In this document: positions 6,128-8,942 of the stretch, piece by piece
Layout: each line of letters begins with the position of its first letter
Position numbering within the stretch: position 1 is the stretch's first letter
Source: Bacillota bacterium
GTDB lineage: Bacteria; Bacillota; Clostridia; Christensenellales; SZUA-584
Reading direction: 5' to 3'
Length of the DNA stretch: 8,942 bases
Assembly: GCA_023459495.1 (NCBI GenBank)
Contig: JAEWTL010000095.1
Span: forward strand, 1-8,942
Program-made: the position numbers and the translations under genes
Notes under the pieces: generated by a model
Seen by the model: the letters and a program-made list of their open reading frames with translations, nothing else
What the model was told of the DNA's origin: nothing
Database searches by the model: none

Positions 6128-6334
6128 ATGACTACCCGCCTTTCACTTACCGAAGACCAGTTCGTTGACATGACTTTTATCACCAGCCTGCTGCAAATGA
6201 CAGACAAGTGGATTTATAAGCTCATTAAGGACGGAGTCTTTCCCAGACCCATCAAACTGGGGCGAAGCTCCCGCTGGTTAAAAAGCGAAGTTGAAAACTG
6301 GCTTCAGGAACGTATTAACCAGTCCCGTAAATAA
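6128..6334 (+). CDS. alpA: AlpA-family transcriptional regulator
   Basis: This 68-residue protein has a MerR-like winged helix-turn-helix, ending in the family hallmark FPRPIKLGRSSRWLKSEVENWL (read as FPRPIKLG at 38-45, then SSRW at 47-50, then SEVENWL at 53-59). AlpA proteins of CP4-57 and P4-like elements activate the integrase/excision gene of the island and so control excision. The length is typical (AlpA is 70 aa). GGAG at 6115-6118, nine bases before the ATG, supports the start. The gene is followed by its own terminator and preceded by a structured leader, so it is probably a single-gene unit under close control. No integrase gene is visible in the window. Family is secure; the symbol is given by family, not by proven orthology. 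Confidence 0.92.
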   Translation: MTTRLSLTEDQFVDMTFITSLLQMTDKWIYKLIKDGVFPRPIKLGRSSRWLKSEVENWLQERINQSRK

Positions 6335-6371
6335 CTCATCCTCTTAATACAAACCGCAGCAGGAAATTAAT

Positions 6372-6397
6372 CATCCGGTATCGCCGGATGCTTTCTT
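6372..6397 (+). terminator. Rho-independent terminator after alpA
   Basis: Perfect seven-base-pair GC-rich stem CATCCGG / CCGGATG (6372-6378 with 6384-6390), five-base loop, then CTTTCTT. It lies 37 bases past the alpA stop. The T tract is modest. Confidence 0.68.
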
Positions 6398-6431
6398 CTG
6401 CCTGTTAACCAGACTGTAAGGAATATGAGAA

Positions 6432-7025
6432 ATGAAAGACTATAAACCGCGTTACGAAGAACTGAATAAATATTACCAGACCTGGCTGACGGGTTACACC
6501 CGGCTCGCGGTATGCCATGGCATGTGCCATCAGAATATCTACCACCATCATACCCTGACGGTCGGGAGCTTTAATTTTCCGGGCGAAAACGAGGTGATTG
6601 CGATTGTTCCCCGATGTCTTCACCGGATTATTTATGGCAGAGCCGCAGCCCCACTGACGGTTAATGATGACCTGAGCGTCAGTTTATTTACTCAGGAGCA
6701 TCTTATAGCACATCACCCCATGCTGGAAGGGATTTTGCTGTCTGAGTGCGTGCGATTAAAACAGCGTCCTCTGGCAAATAAACTTATCAGCCTGTTCCGC
6801 CAGTTCAGCGGTAGTGAGCTGCGTCTGAAGCTGGTCTGGCTGTGCTGGTACGATTTGATGTTGGGTAATTGCCTTGATGAATGGATCGACACTCTCAGGT
6901 TCAAAAACAGTCAGGAGATGGATATCTGGATCAATAACCGGCAGGAAGAAAACCCGGCGCTGACCCGTCTGATGGACGAGTACGTCTGCTTTGCATGGCG
7001 GACAACAGCTGAACCACTGAGTTAG
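6432..7025 (+). CDS. Uncharacterised island protein (197 aa)
   Basis: The ATG at 6432 has AAGGA at 6418-6422 nine bases upstream. The protein is soluble-looking, with no signal peptide or membrane span. It is rich in Cys and His in its N-terminal part (CHGMCHQNIYHHH at residues 28-40), which might bind metal, and rich in Trp in the C-terminal half (LVWLCWYDLML near 134-144). I do not recognise a family and find no catalytic motif. It stands alone between two terminators (6372-6397 and 7064-7118), between alpA and the Rep-like gene, a position where P4-like islands carry replication or regulatory genes. That placement is the only functional hint. Confidence 0.82.
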   Translation: MKDYKPRYEELNKYYQTWLTGYTRLAVCHGMCHQNIYHHHTLTVGSFNFPGENEVIAIVPRCLHRIIYGRAAAPLTVNDDLSVSLFTQEHLIAHHPMLEGILLSECVRLKQRPLANKLISLFRQFSGSELRLKLVWLCWYDLMLGNCLDEWIDTLRFKNSQEMDIWINNRQEENPALTRLMDEYVCFAWRTTAEPLS

Positions 7026-7063
7026 GCTTCATCTATAGTCCTGCAAGGGATTTGAGGATAATT

Positions 7064-7118
7064 GGGGAGTGAAAGTTAATTTAGGTTAATTAATATAATT
7101 AATAGGCACTCCCTTTTT
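7064..7118 (+). terminator. Terminator with long AT-rich inner stem
   Basis: GGGAGTG (7065-7071) pairs with CACTCCC (7107-7113), directly followed by TTTTT (7114-7118). The 35 bases between are AT-rich and can themselves fold through ATTAAT / ATTAAT around ATA. It lies 39 bases past the stop of the 197-aa gene. Confidence 0.75.
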
Positions 7119-7228
7119 ACAGTCATCTCCTTAACCCATGCAACTTCCTCAGCTAAAGCCCCTCCTGAGGGCCTGATACATTTCACTGGCTGGCCCTCGC
7201 CGACACCGACACTAAAGAAATTTATACT

Positions 7229-7798
7229 ATGCAAAACAATCAACGATGGGAGCCAGACTTGTTCCTGAGAGCCCTCCTGAACAACCATATAGACAAAATG
7301 GTTGAACGCTATTCCTGCCTGCGTGCTTTACGCATCGATCTATTCTACCAGGATCATACCGCTAAGTTTTTCTTGCAGGATCACCGGCAACTCGAATGGG
7401 ATGTCAGAAAACTGATGAACCGTATGATGCAACTCGAAGCAGTTGTCGGTTTTTTCTGGGTTATCGAATGGACCGAAGACCACCACTACCATGCCCATGT
7501 CGTATTCTGGCTGGATGGTAGTAAAACTCAGAATACCTACCCCTGGTCGCAGCAGGCCGGTTTGTACTGGGGCGATATCACTGACCGGGAAGGCTGGTAT
7601 CACCGATGTGAGTTTAAAGAACATTACACGGCCAATATCAACATTCCGGTACGCTACAGCGACCAGGACAGTATCGACAACATCCGTCAGGTACTGGCGT
7701 ATCTGACCAAAATCCAGCAGAAGCATGGCCTGCCGCTCTACGGCTGCAACGAAGTACCACCTCGCCCATTGTCGGGAAGACCACGACAAAGAACCTGA
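7229..7798 (+). CDS. HUH-type Rep-like protein (inovirus Gp2 family, YfjJ/YagK type)
   Basis: This 189-residue protein shows the three motifs of rolling-circle replication initiators in order: a hydrophobic strand LRIDLFY (34-40) as motif I; HHYHAHVVFW (85-94) with the metal-binding His-Ala-His pair H88/H90 as motif II; and YLTK (158-161) as motif III, with Tyr158 as the likely nucleophile and Lys161 nearby. Enzymes with this fold nick one DNA strand and stay linked to it by tyrosine. Family members in E. coli islands are about 200 aa and their role is not established, so replication or transfer of the island is an inference. The start at 7229 has only a weak AAAGA ribosome site at 7214-7218. 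The tail is basic (SGRPRQRT). The next gene follows after a 179-base gap in the same direction. Confidence 0.83.
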   Translation: MQNNQRWEPDLFLRALLNNHIDKMVERYSCLRALRIDLFYQDHTAKFFLQDHRQLEWDVRKLMNRMMQLEAVVGFFWVIEWTEDHHYHAHVVFWLDGSKTQNTYPWSQQAGLYWGDITDREGWYHRCEFKEHYTANINIPVRYSDQDSIDNIRQVLAYLTKIQQKHGLPLYGCNEVPPRPLSGRPRQRT

Positions 7799-7977
7799 AA
7801 GTTTTTTACGTCACAACGCCATAGTGTGACATCCACGCAACAGTAACGACAGCCTGCACTGGCTTACTTTACCCCCTTCTGATAACACTTCACTAATCCG
7901 CCATTCACACCCTGATCACGCTGCCCGTTCCGGGACGGCTGACGCCTGCGTGTTGTCTGGCGGTAAGGAACTACACT
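7799..7977 (+). other. Gap between the Rep-like gene and the zinc-ribbon gene
   Basis: No gene is seen. The gap holds a six-base-pair inverted repeat GTCACA / TGTGAC (7810-7815 with 7825-7830) without a following T run, and the ribosome site AAGGA (7965-7969) of the next gene. A nick site for the Rep-like protein could be here or at 7119-7228, but I cannot identify one. Confidence 0.35.
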
Positions 7978-8343
7978 ATGTACGCAAAATCCTTTATCGC
8001 TTTCGACGGGAATGGTCGTCTGATCGGTGCCCGTACCGCACAGACCGCACCTTACGATCGCCACACCTGCCATCTTTGCGGTAGTGCACTCAGATACCAT
8101 CCGGAATATGAGACTGAACGTCCCTGGTTTGAACACACCGACGAAGGGCTGACGGAGCACGCGCAGCAATGTCCTTATGTCAGGCCGGAACGCAAGGAAG
8201 TACAGCTGATTAAACGCTTACAGCAATGGATACCGGATGCCTTACCCGTGGTGCGTAAAGCCAGCTGGCACTGCAGACAATGCCAGCATGATTATTATTG
8301 GGGAACGTTATTGTACGTAAGCGTCAACGGAGCACCGTATTGA
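7978..8343 (+). pseudogene. Zinc-ribbon protein truncated by IS66 insertion
   Basis: AAGGA (7965-7969), eight bases before the ATG, supports the start. The native part is 113 codons, with CHLCG (31-35), a His/Cys pair (H61 and C65) and CRQC (99-102), consistent with one CoiA-like zinc-binding site and the first half of a second ribbon. Enterobacterial islands often carry such a putative zinc-ribbon protein downstream of the Gp2-like gene; from memory the family continues with a second CxxC pair, absent here. At 8317, exactly after codon 113, an IS66-type end begins and supplies eight foreign residues (VSVNGAPY) and a TGA. The second zinc site is therefore probably broken. The rest of the gene should lie beyond the IS, off the right edge. 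Function is unknown. Confidence 0.78.
8309..8316. repeat. Probable 8-bp target-site duplication, left copy (TATTGTAC)
   Basis: IS66-family elements make 8-bp duplications. These eight bases directly precede the GTAAGCG terminus. The second copy would be outside the window, so the assignment is predictive. Confidence 0.45.
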
Positions 8344-8349
8344 CGCTTA
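8318..8349. repeat. Inverted repeat at the IS66 end overlapping the transposase stop
   Basis: TAAGCGTCAA (8318-8327) and TTGACGCTTA (8340-8349) are a perfect ten-base inverted repeat, with a further CGG/CCG inside the loop. The TAA of the transposase lies in the right arm. The hairpin may end tnpC transcription or shield the element from outside reading. Confidence 0.6.
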
Positions 8350-8942
8350 TTTATTGGTGAGTACTACGTTCCATGGCAGGAGTTCATCAACTCGGTTGGA
8401 AGGCCATTCCGGCAGTACGCTCAGGATATGGCGCAGATACGCTTCCGGATCGATACCGTTCAGACGGCAGGTGCCGATCAGCCCGTACAACAGTGCTCCA
8501 CGCTCGCCGCCGTGATCGCTGCCAAAGAACATAAAGTTTTTCTTTCCGAGACCGACTGCACGAAGCGCTCTTTCCGCAGCATTATTATCCGCCTCCGCCA
8601 GACCGTCATCACTGTAATAACAGAGGGCATCCCACTGATTCAGTACATAGCTGAACGCTTCGCCCAGTCTGGATTTTTTCGACAGCGTACCATTCTTCTC
8701 CACCATCCATTCATGCAGCGACGTCAGTAACACTTTGCTTCGCTGCTGCCTGACGGCAAGACGCTCTGACTCCGGTAATCCCCGTATTTCATCCTCGATG
8801 GCGTACAGTTCACTGATTCGCTTCAGGGCTTCTTCTGCCGTCGCACTTTTGCTGCTGATGTATACATCGTGGATTTTTCTCCGGGCATGGGCCCAGCACG
8901 CAACTTCTGTCAGCGCACCACCTTCACGTTCTGCACTGAACA
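8347..8942 (-). CDS. tnpC: IS66-family transposase TnpC, C-terminal part
   Basis: The frame is open from the right edge to a TAA at 8347-8349, giving about 198 residues of the C-terminal part of the roughly 500-aa protein. Reading from the edge, CWAHARRKIHD near the start belongs to the DDE catalytic region. ADNNAAERALR, with the conserved acidic/Asn segment that carries the final catalytic Glu, is followed by the family C-terminal segment including GLIGTCRLNGIDPEAYL and LPWNV. The enzyme cuts and joins the IS ends during transposition. No frameshift is seen, so this part is intact. Internal Met or GTG codons (for example at 8733) are not the true start, because protein-like sequence continues upstream. 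Confidence 0.93.
   Translation of the reverse strand, partial: FSAEREGGALTEVACWAHARRKIHDVYISSKSATAEEALKRISELYAIEDEIRGLPESERLAVRQQRSKVLLTSLHEWMVEKNGTLSKKSRLGEAFSYVLNQWDALCYYSDDGLAEADNNAAERALRAVGLGKKNFMFFGSDHGGERGALLYGLIGTCRLNGIDPEAYLRHILSVLPEWPSNRVDELLPWNVVLTNK

Larger units (their letters stand above)
8317..8942 (-). mobile_element. IS66-family insertion sequence, one end and transposase 3' part
   Basis: The terminus starts GTAAGCGTCAACGG at 8317, the GTAAGCG start typical of IS66-family inverted repeats, and lies 30 bases from the stop codon of the IS66 transposase. The element continues off the right edge, where the rest of tnpC and probably the small tnpA/tnpB genes would lie. It interrupts the zinc-ribbon gene. 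Confidence 0.85.

Noticed and set aside
7340..7789. Minus-strand frame of 149 codons
   Set aside because: Complement of the Rep-like gene, whose three HUH motifs are in the plus strand.
8428..8730. Plus-strand frame of 100 codons inside the IS
   Set aside because: Antisense to the IS66 transposase.
1..8942. CRISPR array, tRNA or island attachment site
   Set aside because: No regularly spaced long repeats, no cloverleaf and no tRNA 3'-end-like sequence were seen; integrase gene absent from the window.

Overview
The window looks like part of a P4/CP4-type integrative genomic island of an enterobacterium, most likely Escherichia coli/Shigella or a close relative. The evidence is the set of families found together: a DUF932 protein (YfjQ/YafZ type), a YfjP/YkfA/YeeP-type GTPase, a YfjR-type HTH/WYL regulator, an AlpA regulator, an inovirus-Gp2-like (YfjJ/YagK) protein and an IS66 insertion. 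Species cannot be fixed from the sequence alone. No tRNA, integrase, attachment site or CRISPR array is visible, so the island continues beyond both edges.

Left arm, all on the minus strand and read from right to left: a decayed gene (5628 to 4713) interrupted by a TGA codon and a one-base shift in a seven-A run, closed by a clear terminator; a GTPase (4612 to 3737); a WYL regulator (3523 to 2816) tightly coupled to a 49-residue zinc-ribbon protein and a 71-residue protein; then two exported proteins (136 aa at 2290-1880 and 312 aa at 1814-876), closed by a strong terminator at 814-851; and finally a DUF932 gene that runs off the left edge about ten residues before its expected end.

The two exported proteins are the most interesting part. 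The 312-residue protein has a signal peptide, an N-terminal domain resembling Ivy (inhibitor of vertebrate C-type lysozyme) and a C-terminal four-cysteine domain. That C-terminal domain aligns by eye with the whole mature part of the neighbouring 136-residue exported protein. They look like a two-gene periplasmic module: one stand-alone domain and one fused to an Ivy-like domain. In its inhibitory loop the Ivy-like domain has Cys-Glu-Arg-Gly-Asn-Cys where Ivy has Cys-Lys-Pro-His-Asp-Cys, so its target may differ.

Centre (5629-6127): about 500 bases without a convincing gene, divergent between the decayed gene and alpA. It holds a nine-base-pair hairpin with a GTGA loop, short direct repeats 18 bp apart and a small palindrome, and is the likely control region.

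Right arm, plus strand: alpA (6128-6334) with a terminator, an unrecognised 197-aa gene (6432-7025) with its own terminator, an HUH-type Rep-like protein (7229-7798), and a zinc-ribbon protein (from 7978) cut at codon 113 by an IS66-family element. The left end of that element is at 8317 and its minus-strand transposase runs off the right edge.
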